Shown in pieces: positions 34,963 through 44,149 of a DNA stretch of 64,000 nucleotides (the stretch's first letter is position 1; each line of letters begins with the position of its first letter). Source of the DNA: Flavobacterium saliperosum. Lineage in GTDB: Bacteria; Bacteroidota; Bacteroidia; Flavobacteriales; Flavobacteriaceae. Position numbers and translations under genes: made by a program. The notes under the pieces were generated by a model that was not told where the DNA came from, made no database searches, and saw nothing but the letters and a program-made list of their open reading frames with translations. Where the stretch lies: the NCBI RefSeq assembly GCF_900100625.1, contig NZ_FMTY01000004.1:214999-278998 (forward strand), written 5' to 3'.

Positions 34963-36849
34963 ATGGAGACAGGATTAGTTTTACTCTTATTATTGGCCCC
35001 GTTCGTAGGGTTTCTAACGAATATTTTTTTAGGAAAACAGCTTGGTAAAAACGCTTCCGGATACTTAGGAACGTTGGCGGTAATTGTCTCTTTCATAGTG
35101 ACAACTATGTTCTTTTTACAGGTAAGCGAAACCAAACAGCCGATTACGGTTCATTTGTTCGACTGGATTGCATTAGACCAATTCAGCGTGAACTTTGACA
35201 TTTTATTAGACCAATTATCGTTATTATGGTTGATGTTCGTAACAGGAATCGGTTCGCTGATTCACATCTACTCAATCAGCTACATGCACGACGATGAGAA
35301 CATGCACAAATTCTTCGGTTACCTGAATCTGTTCATCTTCTTCATGATTACACTAGTAGTTGGAAGCAACCTCTTAATCATGTTCATCGGATGGGAAGGC
35401 GTTGGATTGTGCTCGTACCTGTTAATCGGATTCTGGTATAAAAACCAGGAGTATAACGATGCGGCCAAGAAAGCATTCATCATGAACCGTATTGGGGATT
35501 TAGGTTTCCTTGTCGGCATCTTCATTATCGGTTACGTATTCAACAGCTTGGATTTCATGACCATCAAACAAGCGGTAATTGCCGGAGAGGCATCAGCTAA
35601 TTTGGCATTGCTTGGCGTTGCCACTTTATGTTTGTTCATTGGAGCAGCAGGTAAATCGGCTCAGATTCCATTGTATACCTGGTTACCGGATGCGATGGCA
35701 GGACCAACACCGGTTTCTGCTTTAATCCACGCCGCTACGATGGTAACGGCAGGTATCTTTATGATTACCCGTTTGAATTTCTTATTTGATTTAACACCTA
35801 CAGTTCAGGATATCATTGCAGTCGTTGGTGCTGTTACTTCGTTGGTAGCCGCTTCCATCGGATTGGTACAAAACGACATCAAAAAAGTATTGGCGTACTC
35901 AACCGTTTCCCAATTGGGATTAATGTTCCTTGCTTTAGGCTTGGGTGCTTATGAAATTGCGGTATTCCACGTAATCACGCATGCGTTCTTTAAAGCCTGT
36001 CTGTTCTTGGGTTCAGGTTCCGTAATTCACGCGTTACATGGCGAACAGGACATGCGCAGAATGGGTGGTTTGAAAGGCGTAATGAAAATTACCTTCTTCA
36101 CATTCCTAATTGCGACTTTAGCCATTTCAGGTATTCCTCCGTTTGCCGGTTTCTTCTCCAAAGATGAAATCCTAATGGTAGCCTTCCACGAAAACAAAGC
36201 GTTATGGGTTATTGCGGCTATCGCTTCCATCATGACCGCTTTCTATATGTTCCGTTTGTTGTACCTGACCTTCTTCAAAGAGTTCAGAGGCACGGAAGAA
36301 CAAAAACATCATTTACACGAAAGTCCGGCGTTAATCACATTCCCGCTTATCGTTTTAGGAATTCTTTCTGCAGTGGGAGGTGCTTTAAGCTTACCGGGCA
36401 ACAGCTGGTTAAACCATTATCTACAGCCTATTTTCGCTCACAAAGCGCATGCGGAACATCATTTGGATACCACTGCGTATATGTTAATGGGAATTGCAGT
36501 GGTGGGTGCCTTAATCGGTATCGGAATGGCGTTCTCCAAATACATCAAAAAAGGAGAAGTTCCTGTCGAAGATGCTCAAATTACCGGCTTCGCAAAAACA
36601 TTGTACAACAAATATTATGTGGACGAAACGTATATGGCTGTAATCGTGAAACCGATTTACGCTTTGGCGAAATTCTCCCGTGATTATATCGAAACAGGAC
36701 TTTCCAACGTGGTTTTCGGTTTCGGAAATGTAACGGAAGAACTGTCCATGCAAGGTAAAAAACTGCAAAACGGAAACATCGGTTTCTATTTGTTTGCCTT
36801 CGTATTCGGACTTTGTTCGGTAGTGTTTTATTTATTCTTCTTACGATAA
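34963..36849 (+). CDS. nuoL: NADH-quinone oxidoreductase subunit L
   Basis: A 628-residue ND5-type antiporter-like proton pump of the membrane arm, with the C-terminal lateral helix. Conserved blocks are FIGWEGVGLCSYLLIGFW (Glu in TM5), KSAQIPLYTWLPDAMAGPTP and ALIHAATMVTAGIFMI. It is followed by nuoM after 12 bp. Confidence 0.96.
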   Translation: METGLVLLLLLAPFVGFLTNIFLGKQLGKNASGYLGTLAVIVSFIVTTMFFLQVSETKQPITVHLFDWIALDQFSVNFDILLDQLSLLWLMFVTGIGSLIHIYSISYMHDDENMHKFFGYLNLFIFFMITLVVGSNLLIMFIGWEGVGLCSYLLIGFWYKNQEYNDAAKKAFIMNRIGDLGFLVGIFIIGYVFNSLDFMTIKQAVIAGEASANLALLGVATLCLFIGAAGKSAQIPLYTWLPDAMAGPTPVSALIHAATMVTAGIFMITRLNFLFDLTPTVQDIIAVVGAVTSLVAASIGLVQNDIKKVLAYSTVSQLGLMFLALGLGAYEIAVFHVITHAFFKACLFLGSGSVIHALHGEQDMRRMGGLKGVMKITFFTFLIATLAISGIPPFAGFFSKDEILMVAFHENKALWVIAAIASIMTAFYMFRLLYLTFFKEFRGTEEQKHHLHESPALITFPLIVLGILSAVGGALSLPGNSWLNHYLQPIFAHKAHAEHHLDTTAYMLMGIAVVGALIGIGMAFSKYIKKGEVPVEDAQITGFAKTLYNKYYVDETYMAVIVKPIYALAKFSRDYIETGLSNVVFGFGNVTEELSMQGKKLQNGNIGFYLFAFVFGLCSVVFYLFFLR

Positions 36850-36861
36850 TCTATACATATA

Positions 36862-38298
36862 ATGGACGTAACTATAGTACTTATTCTATTATTAATCGGA
36901 GCCTTAGCAACGTATTTCTCCGGAAATGCATTAGCTTCCAAAGTAGCCCTGTTTTTCAGTGTGGCGGCTTTAGGTGCTTCTCTTGTGATTTTAAATCAGT
37001 TCAACCAGGGTATCGACAGTGGTTTTTCCGCCGTTTGGATGAAAAACCCTAACGTTTTATTTTCCTTAAAAGTCGACGGATTGGCTTTGGCTATGGTGCT
37101 TTTAACCACCCTGTTAATGCCGCTAATCATTTTGTCCTCTTTCGGAAACAATTTCATTAATCCAAAGAATTTCTATGCCTTGGTTCTATTCATGGCCTTT
37201 GCAATGGTGGGAACTTTCTTGGCTTCTGACGGATTTTTATACTACATTTTCTGGGAATTATCCTTAATCCCAATCTATTTCATCGCTTTACTTTGGGGTA
37301 ACGACGACGTGAAAGAACGCAAAAAAGCCGTAATTAAATTCTTTATTTACACCTTTGCGGGTTCGCTGTTCATGTTGGCCGCCTTCATCTATTTGTACCA
37401 AAAAGCCGGTTGTTTCCAATTGGATGTTTTATATGGTTTGAATTTATCGGCTAAAGAAGAATTTTGGATTTTCCTTGCCTTCTTCTTAGCGTATGCCATT
37501 AAAATTCCGCTTATTCCATTCCACACATGGCAGGCAACTGTGTACCAAAAAGCGCCGACTGTCGGAACCATGCTTTTATCCGGTATCATGCTGAAAATGG
37601 GATTGTACTCGGTAATCCGTTGGCAATTACCTATTGCGCCTAATGCCGCTAAAGAATTACAGTATGTGATTATCGGTTTGAGTATTGCCGGCGTAATCTA
37701 CGGTTCTATCGTAGCATTGAAACAAAAAGACTTAAAGAAATTATTGGCGTATTCGTCCTTGGCACACGTTGGTTTAATCGCTGCGGGTTGCTATACCTTA
37801 ACCGTTGACGGTTTACGTGGCGCTGTTTTACAAATGATTGCACACGGATTCGTAATCGTTGGTTTGTTCTTCGCAGCCGAAATCATCTACAGACGTTATG
37901 AAACAAGAACCATCAGCGACATGGGCGGTATTCGCCAGCAAACTCCGAAATTCGCTTCGATGTTCATGATTTTGGTTTTGGCTTCCGTAGCCTTACCGGG
38001 AACATTCAACTTCGTGGGTGAGTTTACCGTTTTATACAGTTTGTTTACCAAAAATATTGCTTTCGCTATTTTGGGCGGAACCACAATCATATTGGGAGCG
38101 TTCTACATGTTAAGAATGTTCCAACACGTAATGCTGGGTGAAACCAATGCAAAAACTTTTGCAGACGTTACCCTCACGGAAGGTATTGTAATGGTGGCAA
38201 TTATCGGTTTCTTATTGTTCTTCGGATTGTACCCGAAACCAATTATCGAATTGATTACACCAAGTATACAAGAAATAATTTCAGTAATTAGTAAATAG
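36862..38298 (+). CDS. nuoM: NADH-quinone oxidoreductase subunit M
   Basis: A 478-residue ND4-type antiporter-like subunit. Conserved blocks are FYYIFWELSLIPIYF-like (seen as LYYIFWELSLIPIYFIALLW), KIPLIPFHTWQATVYQKAP and LLAYSSLAHVG. The Glu of FWELS and Lys of the KIP block are the proton-pumping pair. It is separated from nuoN by an unusual 104-bp spacer. Confidence 0.96.
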   Translation: MDVTIVLILLLIGALATYFSGNALASKVALFFSVAALGASLVILNQFNQGIDSGFSAVWMKNPNVLFSLKVDGLALAMVLLTTLLMPLIILSSFGNNFINPKNFYALVLFMAFAMVGTFLASDGFLYYIFWELSLIPIYFIALLWGNDDVKERKKAVIKFFIYTFAGSLFMLAAFIYLYQKAGCFQLDVLYGLNLSAKEEFWIFLAFFLAYAIKIPLIPFHTWQATVYQKAPTVGTMLLSGIMLKMGLYSVIRWQLPIAPNAAKELQYVIIGLSIAGVIYGSIVALKQKDLKKLLAYSSLAHVGLIAAGCYTLTVDGLRGAVLQMIAHGFVIVGLFFAAEIIYRRYETRTISDMGGIRQQTPKFASMFMILVLASVALPGTFNFVGEFTVLYSLFTKNIAFAILGGTTIILGAFYMLRMFQHVMLGETNAKTFADVTLTEGIVMVAIIGFLLFFGLYPKPIIELITPSIQEIISVISK

Positions 38299-38402
38299 TA
38301 ATTAGTAAATAGTGAGTAGTAATGGCGAATAGCAATTGGTAATCCGGTACGCCAGATTTCCGATACCTAACTCCTAAATGCTAACTCCTAACCCCTATAA
38401 TA
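38299..38402. repeat. Degenerate repeat-rich spacer inside the nuo operon
   Basis: Other genes of this operon are mostly 0-47 bp apart, but nuoM and nuoN are separated by 104 bp. The left half is a degenerate run of TAGTAAT/TAGTAAAT/TAGTGAG units. The right half repeats CTAACTCCTAA and ends in CTAACCCC. No promoter or terminator hairpin was evident and there is no open reading frame. Confidence 0.6.
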
Positions 38403-39770
38403 ATGAATACACTTATAGCAATTGCAGTATTGGGCGTTATTTGCCTTTTAGCTGAAATTTTCAACTTAAGAAAAGCCATTGTCCCTGTAATGATTGTCGG
38501 GTTATTGGCCATTTTGGGTATGACGATGACTGATTTTGGTGTAACCGAAAGTCACTACAACAACATGATTGTGGTAAACAACTTTACGGTAACTTTTTCA
38601 AGCTTGTTTATTGTACTGACGATATTTCTGGTAACGCTGAGTCATAATTTTTATCAGGAACAGGCCACTAAAATTTCGGATTTCATTTCCATCAAACTGT
38701 TCCTGTTAGCCGGAGCGGTTTCCATGGTTTCTTTCGGAAACTTAGCGATGTTCTTCTTAGGAATCGAAGTCCTTTCCATCGCATTATACATTTTGGCGGG
38801 AAGTGACCGTTTGAACATGAAAAGTAACGAAGCCGGTATGAAATACTTCCTTATGGGATCGTTCGCATCGGGAATTATTCTTTTCGGAATCGCGTTGATT
38901 TACGGCGCCGTTGGTTCGTTTGACATGGAGATGATATATCAGGCTTCCAACTCGGCCACCACGGTAGATTGGTTTTATATCGGGGTCTCAATGATTACTG
39001 TCGGAATGTTATTTAAAATCGCAACGGTTCCGTTCCATTTCTGGGCTCCGGATGTTTACGAAGGTGCACCGGCATTGACAACCGCTACCATGAGTACGTT
39101 AGCAAAAGTTACCGCTATGGCGACGTTCTTCAAACTGAACATGGCAATGAACGGCAACATGAAATTCGAATACGAATTGGTCATCGTAATTGTTTCCATC
39201 GCTTCGATGACGGTGGGTAACATCATGGCATTGCGTCAGAACAACATCAAAAGAATGTTGGCTTTCTCGGGTATTTCCCATGCCGGATTTATGGTAATGG
39301 CGCTTCTGAATTTAGAAAACGCCACCGGAAGTTTGTTCTACTACACTGTAGCTTATGGTTTAGCCGGTATCGCTGCTTTCACGGTAATTTTATATGCCTG
39401 CAAAGGAAAAGATAATGAAGACATCGAAAACTTCAACGGATTAGGAAAAAGAAGTCCGCTTATGGCGATGATTCTTACCGCTTCTTTATTATCGATGGCC
39501 GGTATCCCGATTTTCTCCGGATTCTTCGCTAAATTCTTCATCCTGAACAGCACGTTGCAGGCGGGTTGGCTAATTTTGGTTATTGCCGGAGTAATCAACT
39601 CCATGATTGCGGTGTACTACTATTTCCGAGTAATCAGTGCGATGTACACCAAAGAAGCTACCGAAGAAGCGCAAAAAGTGCCTTTCGAATTCTATATAGT
39701 AGCCGTAGTCGCTATGGGGTTGAATATCGCTATCGGTTTGTTCCCATCGGTTTTGATGGATTTGTTCTAA
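38403..39770 (+). CDS. nuoN: NADH-quinone oxidoreductase subunit N
   Basis: A 455-residue ND2-type antiporter-like subunit and the last gene of the operon. Conserved blocks are FFLGIEVLSIALYILAG (proton-pathway Glu), KIATVPFHFWAPDVYEGAP and MLAFSGISHAGFMV. A terminator lies 24 bp downstream. Confidence 0.95.
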   Translation: MNTLIAIAVLGVICLLAEIFNLRKAIVPVMIVGLLAILGMTMTDFGVTESHYNNMIVVNNFTVTFSSLFIVLTIFLVTLSHNFYQEQATKISDFISIKLFLLAGAVSMVSFGNLAMFFLGIEVLSIALYILAGSDRLNMKSNEAGMKYFLMGSFASGIILFGIALIYGAVGSFDMEMIYQASNSATTVDWFYIGVSMITVGMLFKIATVPFHFWAPDVYEGAPALTTATMSTLAKVTAMATFFKLNMAMNGNMKFEYELVIVIVSIASMTVGNIMALRQNNIKRMLAFSGISHAGFMVMALLNLENATGSLFYYTVAYGLAGIAAFTVILYACKGKDNEDIENFNGLGKRSPLMAMILTASLLSMAGIPIFSGFFAKFFILNSTLQAGWLILVIAGVINSMIAVYYYFRVISAMYTKEATEEAQKVPFEFYIVAVVAMGLNIAIGLFPSVLMDLF

Positions 39771-39794
39771 GAAATAAAATTTTCAAAATAGATG

Positions 39795-39823
39795 AAGGCT
39801 GTTCTTTTTGAGCAGCCTTTTTT
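39795..39823 (+). terminator. Terminator of the nuo operon
   Basis: AAGGCTG and CAGCCTT pair around an 11-base T-rich loop, followed by a T run. It ends 12 bp before the umuC promoter element. Confidence 0.8.
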
Positions 39824-39834
39824 CATTTTCTCCG

Positions 39835-39842
39835 TACCTTTG
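39835..39842 (+). promoter_or_regulatory. Candidate umuC -7 element, TACCTTTG
   Basis: Matches TAnnTTTG and ends four bases before the umuC ATG at 39847. The predicted start of transcription coincides with the start codon, giving a leaderless message. It also decides the start: an in-frame start at 39808 would lie upstream of the promoter and inside the terminator. Confidence 0.55.
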
Positions 39843-39846
39843 CGTT

Positions 39847-41115
39847 ATGTATGCACTAGTCGATTGCAATAATTTTTACGCTTCCTGCGAACGGGTATTT
39901 CAACCCCAATTCGCGGGCAAACCAATCGTGATTTTATCCAATAACGACGGTTGCATCATCTCGCGCAGTGAAGAAGCAAAAGCTTTGGGCATTCCCATGG
40001 GCGCACCAGAATTCAAGGTGCGTGAGCAATTGCAGCAAAACAACATCAACGTCTTTTCGTCAAATTACACCCTGTATGGTGACCTCAGCGGACGCGTGAT
40101 GAACATCTTGCGCCAATTCACCCCCAACGTGGAAGATTACAGTATCGACGAAGCCTTTCTGAATTTCGACGGTGTTGCTATTGAAGATTACCACGATTAC
40201 GGTTTGCAAATCCGGAAACGGCTTTTAAAATGGTTGGGATTGCCTGTTTGCGTAGGCATTGCACCCACCAAAGCTTTGTCAAAAGTAGCGAACCGAATTG
40301 CTAAAAAGTTTCCGGAGAAAACCGGCGGCGTTCACGTAATTGATACCGATGAAAAACGAATCAAAGCACTCAAGTGGACCAAAATCGGGGATGTTTGGGG
40401 CATCGGGTATCGGTTGACCAAGAAAATGAAAGCGATGCAAATCAATACGGCGTATGATTTCATTCAACCGCAATATGAAAATTTTATCAAACGCGAAATG
40501 GGTGTTGTCGGACTCCGATTGCGAAGTGAATTGGAAGGCAAACCCGTATTGGAACTCGAAGAAGCGCTGGAAACCAAAAAAAGCATCGCCATCACAAGAA
40601 GTTTCAAAACCAAACTGTCAAAGTTGGACGACCTTAAAGAACGTGTTTCGACTTTTGCAACGGTCTGCGCCGAAAAACTCCGAAAACAAAGTTCCTGCTG
40701 TTACAGCGTGAACGTATTTCTGGCAAAAGATCCGCACAAAACCAAAGACAGTCGCACTTATTTCAGTCGAACGGAAACGCTTCCGTTTGCCACGAATTCG
40801 AACATCACCATCAGTACGTTGGCAGTGAAAATGTTGGAAAAACTATACGAGCCCAATGAAATTTACATGAAAGCGGGCGTAATCGTAACACAGCTCATTC
40901 CGCAGGATCAGAAACAACTGCATTTGTTTGAGGAAGAAAATCCGAAGCACCAGAAACTCATGGATGTGATTGACCAGTTTCATAAGAAAACCGGCGAACG
41001 AAAAATACGTCTGGGCAATCAGGATTTACAACACACCTGGATCATGAAACAAAACCATCTGTCTCCGAATTTCACGACCAATATTAACGACATCATCACC
41101 GCAAAATGTCAGTAG
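39847..41115 (+). CDS. umuC: Y-family DNA polymerase (Pol V catalytic subunit type)
   Basis: A 422-residue translesion polymerase. The palm carboxylates are visible as Asp6 (YALVDCNNFYASCERVF) and Asp101-Glu102 (DYSIDEAFLNF). Helix-hairpin-helix (KWTKIGDVWGIGYRLTKKM) and little-finger regions follow, with a UmuC-type C-terminal extension (KLMDVIDQFHKKTGERKI). It is the first gene of a two-gene unit, overlapping umuD by 10 bp. This is the reverse of the E. coli umuD-umuC order. Confidence 0.92.
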   Translation: MYALVDCNNFYASCERVFQPQFAGKPIVILSNNDGCIISRSEEAKALGIPMGAPEFKVREQLQQNNINVFSSNYTLYGDLSGRVMNILRQFTPNVEDYSIDEAFLNFDGVAIEDYHDYGLQIRKRLLKWLGLPVCVGIAPTKALSKVANRIAKKFPEKTGGVHVIDTDEKRIKALKWTKIGDVWGIGYRLTKKMKAMQINTAYDFIQPQYENFIKREMGVVGLRLRSELEGKPVLELEEALETKKSIAITRSFKTKLSKLDDLKERVSTFATVCAEKLRKQSSCCYSVNVFLAKDPHKTKDSRTYFSRTETLPFATNSNITISTLAVKMLEKLYEPNEIYMKAGVIVTQLIPQDQKQLHLFEEENPKHQKLMDVIDQFHKKTGERKIRLGNQDLQHTWIMKQNHLSPNFTTNINDIITAKCQ

Positions 41116-41543
41116 CCAAACCAAAACTAACTTTTTTCCAACCGGACTTCAGCAATCCGACAGAACTTCCGTATATCGAAAGTGGCATCAAAGCCGGTTT
41201 TCCCTCACCTGCTGCCGATTTTGACGGAACAAAAATCAGTCTGGACGCGATGCTCATCAAAAATAAGGAGGCAACTTTTTATGCCCGAGCCAGCGGCAAC
41301 TCGATGACCGGCGCCGGAATCGACGATGGCGATATTTTGGTGATTGACCGTAGTCTGGAGCCCGTTAACAATAAAATTGCCGTGTGTTTTATCGATGGAG
41401 ACTTTACCGTAAAACGGATCAAAATCGAAAAAGATGGCGTATACCTGGTTCCCGAAAACAATACCTACAAACCCATAAAAATTACCGAAGACAATCAGTT
41501 ACTTGTTTGGGGGATTGTGACTTTTGTGGTAAAAAGCATTTAA
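41106..41543 (+). CDS. umuD: UmuD-like autoproteolytic subunit (S24 peptidase)
   Basis: A 145-residue LexA/UmuD-fold protein. The likely self-cleavage site is Ala30-Gly31 (GIKAGFPSPAADF). The Ser-Lys dyad is Ser66 (ASGNSMTGAG) and Lys103 (DGDFTVKRI). Cleavage removes the N-terminal arm and gives the form that activates UmuC. There is no DNA-binding domain, so it is UmuD and not LexA. Its ATG lies inside the end of umuC. Confidence 0.92.
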   Translation: MSVAKPKLTFFQPDFSNPTELPYIESGIKAGFPSPAADFDGTKISLDAMLIKNKEATFYARASGNSMTGAGIDDGDILVIDRSLEPVNNKIAVCFIDGDFTVKRIKIEKDGVYLVPENNTYKPIKITEDNQLLVWGIVTFVVKSI

Positions 41544-41623
41544 TTTTTACAAATCTCGGTCAGGTAATTGTCCAACTGCACCTGAAACAAGGTTCCCGAA
41601 ACCAAGTCGTTTAACTGAAAAGC

Positions 41624-41893
41624 TTACCTCTCGGATACCGCCAATTCCAAACCCGGAAAAGGGGTTTCCAACATGTATTTATGGCAATGTCCGCGCAGTT
41701 CGCAATCCGAACAGGTAATATTTCGGCAGGTGGCTTCAATATTTTTGGAGAATTTCAGAAGCTCTGAAGCTGAAAGATAAAAACCGGTTTCCTTAAAAAT
41801 TAATTGGACTTTCTCACTCAAAACCACCTCATCTCTAATCCAATAAAAAGCTACGCCAAAATCATTATGATACAATTCTTTTATCGGTTCCAT
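41624..41893 (-). CDS. Small Cys-cluster protein of unknown function
   Basis: An 89-residue soluble protein. The N-terminal half resembles a small alpha/beta domain (DFGVAFYWIRDEVVLSEKVQ). The C-terminal part holds four cysteines and two histidines in CRNITCSDCELRGHCHKYML, which could bind zinc or an Fe-S cluster. I do not recognise the family. It is convergent with umuD and is followed, on the other side of a short gap, by the divergently placed promoter at 41910. Confidence 0.68.
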   Translation of the reverse strand: MEPIKELYHNDFGVAFYWIRDEVVLSEKVQLIFKETGFYLSASELLKFSKNIEATCRNITCSDCELRGHCHKYMLETPFPGLELAVSER

Positions 41894-41909
41894 TTTGCTC
41901 GATTTTCAA

Positions 41910-41917
41910 CAAATATA
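41910..41917 (-). promoter_or_regulatory. Candidate -7 element for the Cys-cluster gene, TATATTTG
   Basis: On the minus strand TATATTTG matches TAnnTTTG and lies 16 bp before the ATG at 41893, just after the recJ stop. The gene is therefore probably transcribed separately from recJ. Confidence 0.5.
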
Positions 41918-41946
41918 CAAATTATTTAAAATCGTTCTAAATAAAA

Positions 41947-43635
41947 TCATTGAATATCACGTAAACGAAGTTGTAACGCTACAGTCCCATTCCACTCGTT
42001 CTCCTCTACAGAGAATACCGCATCAAAAGATTTTTGATGCTCCGTAAGCTCTTTTTTATTGCCCAAACCAAATCCGATAGCACCAAAGGAAGCCGAAGTA
42101 TTTTGTTTTACATATAATTTCAGATGTTCTTCTCCTGCACCGATTTTCTTGCCGTAACCGGTATCTTTCAGATTTTTAGCCAAGAAGACCGGTGTCATAT
42201 TTTCTGGTCCGAACGGTTCGAACTGTTTCAGAATTCGGAAGAATTTCGCATTGATATCCGCCAACTGTACTTCGGCATCAATTGAAATTTCAGGCGTTAA
42301 CAAATCGGGATGAATGGTTTCGGACACCACACTTTCAAAAGCGTGTTTGAATTTTTCATAATTCTCTTCCTTGAGCGTCATTCCGGCGGCGTACATGTGT
42401 CCGCCAAACTGTTCCAAATGTTCCGAGCAGGCTTCCAGCGCATTGTATACGTCAAAATCCTTCACCGAACGTGCCGAAGCCGCCAGCTTATCACCGCTTT
42501 TGGTGAAAACAAGCGTCGGACGGTAATAAGTTTCCGTCAAACGTGAAGCTACGATACCGATTACGCCTTTGTGCCAGTCTTCCTGATACACTACAGTGGT
42601 GAAACGGTTTACTTCGTTATTTTCTATGATTTGCTGTAACGCTTCCACCGTGATTTGTTTGTCCAGATCTTTCCTGTCAGAATTGAAAAGTTCAATCTGT
42701 GACGCAAATTCCTCAGCCTGTTCCAAATTGAATTCCGTTAACAATTCCACCGCATAATTGCCGTGTTTGATTCGGCCCGCAGCATTGATACGCGGAGCGA
42801 TAATGAAAACCACATCGGTTATGGTGAGTACGTTTCGTTTTAAGTTCTGAATCAGTGCTTTGATTCCGGGACGCGGATTTGAATTAATCACTTCCAGTCC
42901 GAATTTCGCCAGCACACGGTTTTCACCTGTAATGGGAACTATGTCCGCAGCAATAGCCGTCGCTACCAAATCCAAATACGGAATCAAATCGACAATAGTC
43001 TGGTTTCGATTTTGGGATAAAGCCTGAATCAGTTTGAATCCGACGCCGCAACCGCACAATTCATCATACGGATAGGAACAGTCATTACGTTTCGGATCTA
43101 AAACAGCCACAGCATCCGGTAAAACATCACCCGGACGGTGGTGGTCACAAATAATGAAGTCGATATTTTTCGCTTTCGCATACGCAATATGATCGATGGA
43201 TTTGATGCCGCAGTCTAACGCGATAATCAATGAAAATCCGTTATCGTCGGCAAAATCGATGCCTTTGTAAGAGATGCCGTAGCCTTCATCGTAACGATCC
43301 GGAATATAAGTCGCCACATTCGGATAAAAACTTCTCAGATAGGACGACATCAGAGAAACAGCGGTAGTTCCATCGACATCATAATCCCCGAAAACCAAGA
43401 TGTTTTCTTCGTTAGCAATCGCCTTTTCGATACGTTCAACCGCTTTGTCCATATCTTTCATCAGGTACGGGTCGTGCAAATCGGTTAGACACGGACGGAA
43501 AAACTGTCGGGCCTGTTCGTAGGTTTCGATACCGCGTTGCACCAGAAGTTGGGCAGTAAGCGGATCAATGTTTAACTCGGATTGTAACCGATGAGTTTTT
43601 TCTGAATCGGGGGAAGGTTTGAGTGTCCAGCGCAT
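41947..43635 (-). CDS. recJ: Single-strand-specific 5'-3' exonuclease RecJ
   Basis: A 562-residue DHH phosphoesterase that degrades single-stranded DNA 5' to 3' in RecF-pathway recombination and mismatch repair. Metal-binding residues are Asp84, Asp86 and Asp88 (FGDYDVDGT), Asp141 (ALDCGIKS) and the DHH at 164-166 (ICDHHRPGD). The DHHA1 region is marked by RINAAGRIKHG and later GGHMYAAGMTL. I chose the ATG at 43633-43635; a TTG two codons upstream is possible but less likely. Confidence 0.95.
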   Translation of the reverse strand: MRWTLKPSPDSEKTHRLQSELNIDPLTAQLLVQRGIETYEQARQFFRPCLTDLHDPYLMKDMDKAVERIEKAIANEENILVFGDYDVDGTTAVSLMSSYLRSFYPNVATYIPDRYDEGYGISYKGIDFADDNGFSLIIALDCGIKSIDHIAYAKAKNIDFIICDHHRPGDVLPDAVAVLDPKRNDCSYPYDELCGCGVGFKLIQALSQNRNQTIVDLIPYLDLVATAIAADIVPITGENRVLAKFGLEVINSNPRPGIKALIQNLKRNVLTITDVVFIIAPRINAAGRIKHGNYAVELLTEFNLEQAEEFASQIELFNSDRKDLDKQITVEALQQIIENNEVNRFTTVVYQEDWHKGVIGIVASRLTETYYRPTLVFTKSGDKLAASARSVKDFDVYNALEACSEHLEQFGGHMYAAGMTLKEENYEKFKHAFESVVSETIHPDLLTPEISIDAEVQLADINAKFFRILKQFEPFGPENMTPVFLAKNLKDTGYGKKIGAGEEHLKLYVKQNTSASFGAIGFGLGNKKELTEHQKSFDAVFSVEENEWNGTVALQLRLRDIQ

Positions 43636-43691
43636 AGTCAAGGATTTTGGATTATAAAAAATTAAAAATTGGGCTTATATATAAATTATAA

Positions 43692-44117
43692 CTACGTTGT
43701 ATGATAGTGGATTTTCGTCTCCACTTTGGCAAACTGACGGAACATTTCCATCACACCGCAATATTTGTCCACGGATAAATTTACTGCTCTTTCGAGTTTC
43801 TTTTCATCCAGATTTTTGCCGTAAAAATGGTAATCCACTCTCACGGTATGGTATGTTTTCGGATGTTCATCGGTTAAATCGCCTTCGGTATCAATTCGGA
43901 AATCTTCCACTTCCAGTTTCATTTTTTCGATTAGGGAAGCCACATCCAATCCGCTGCAACCCGCCAAAGACGAGAGCATCATGGCTTTAGGCCGCAGTCC
44001 GCTGCCTTCTCCTCCGTTATCCGGTCCGGCATCCATCATGATAACATCACCACTTGGATTATCCGATTCAAATTTCATTTTTCCTTTCCAGGAAGTTAGT
44101 ACTTTATGTGTGTCCAT
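43692..44117 (-). CDS. OsmC family peroxiredoxin-like protein
   Basis: A 141-residue OsmC-fold protein. The two family cysteines are present, Cys54 (SSLAGCSGLDVASL) and Cys120 (DKYCGVMEMF). OsmC proteins reduce organic hydroperoxides through this pair, though the wider YhfA-like group is less characterised. It has no signal peptide. It stands between rsmI and recJ on the same strand with short gaps of 33 and 56 bp. Confidence 0.88.
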   Translation of the reverse strand: MDTHKVLTSWKGKMKFESDNPSGDVIMMDAGPDNGGEGSGLRPKAMMLSSLAGCSGLDVASLIEKMKLEVEDFRIDTEGDLTDEHPKTYHTVRVDYHFYGKNLDEKKLERAVNLSVDKYCGVMEMFRQFAKVETKIHYHTT

Positions 44118-44149
44118 ATAAATTTAGAAGTTAGAAATTAGAAAAGACA

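Noticed and set aside
36204..36683. A 159-codon plus-strand frame inside nuoL
   Set aside because: It is out of frame with the conserved nuoL protein and its translation is Cys/Arg/Ser-rich without pattern.
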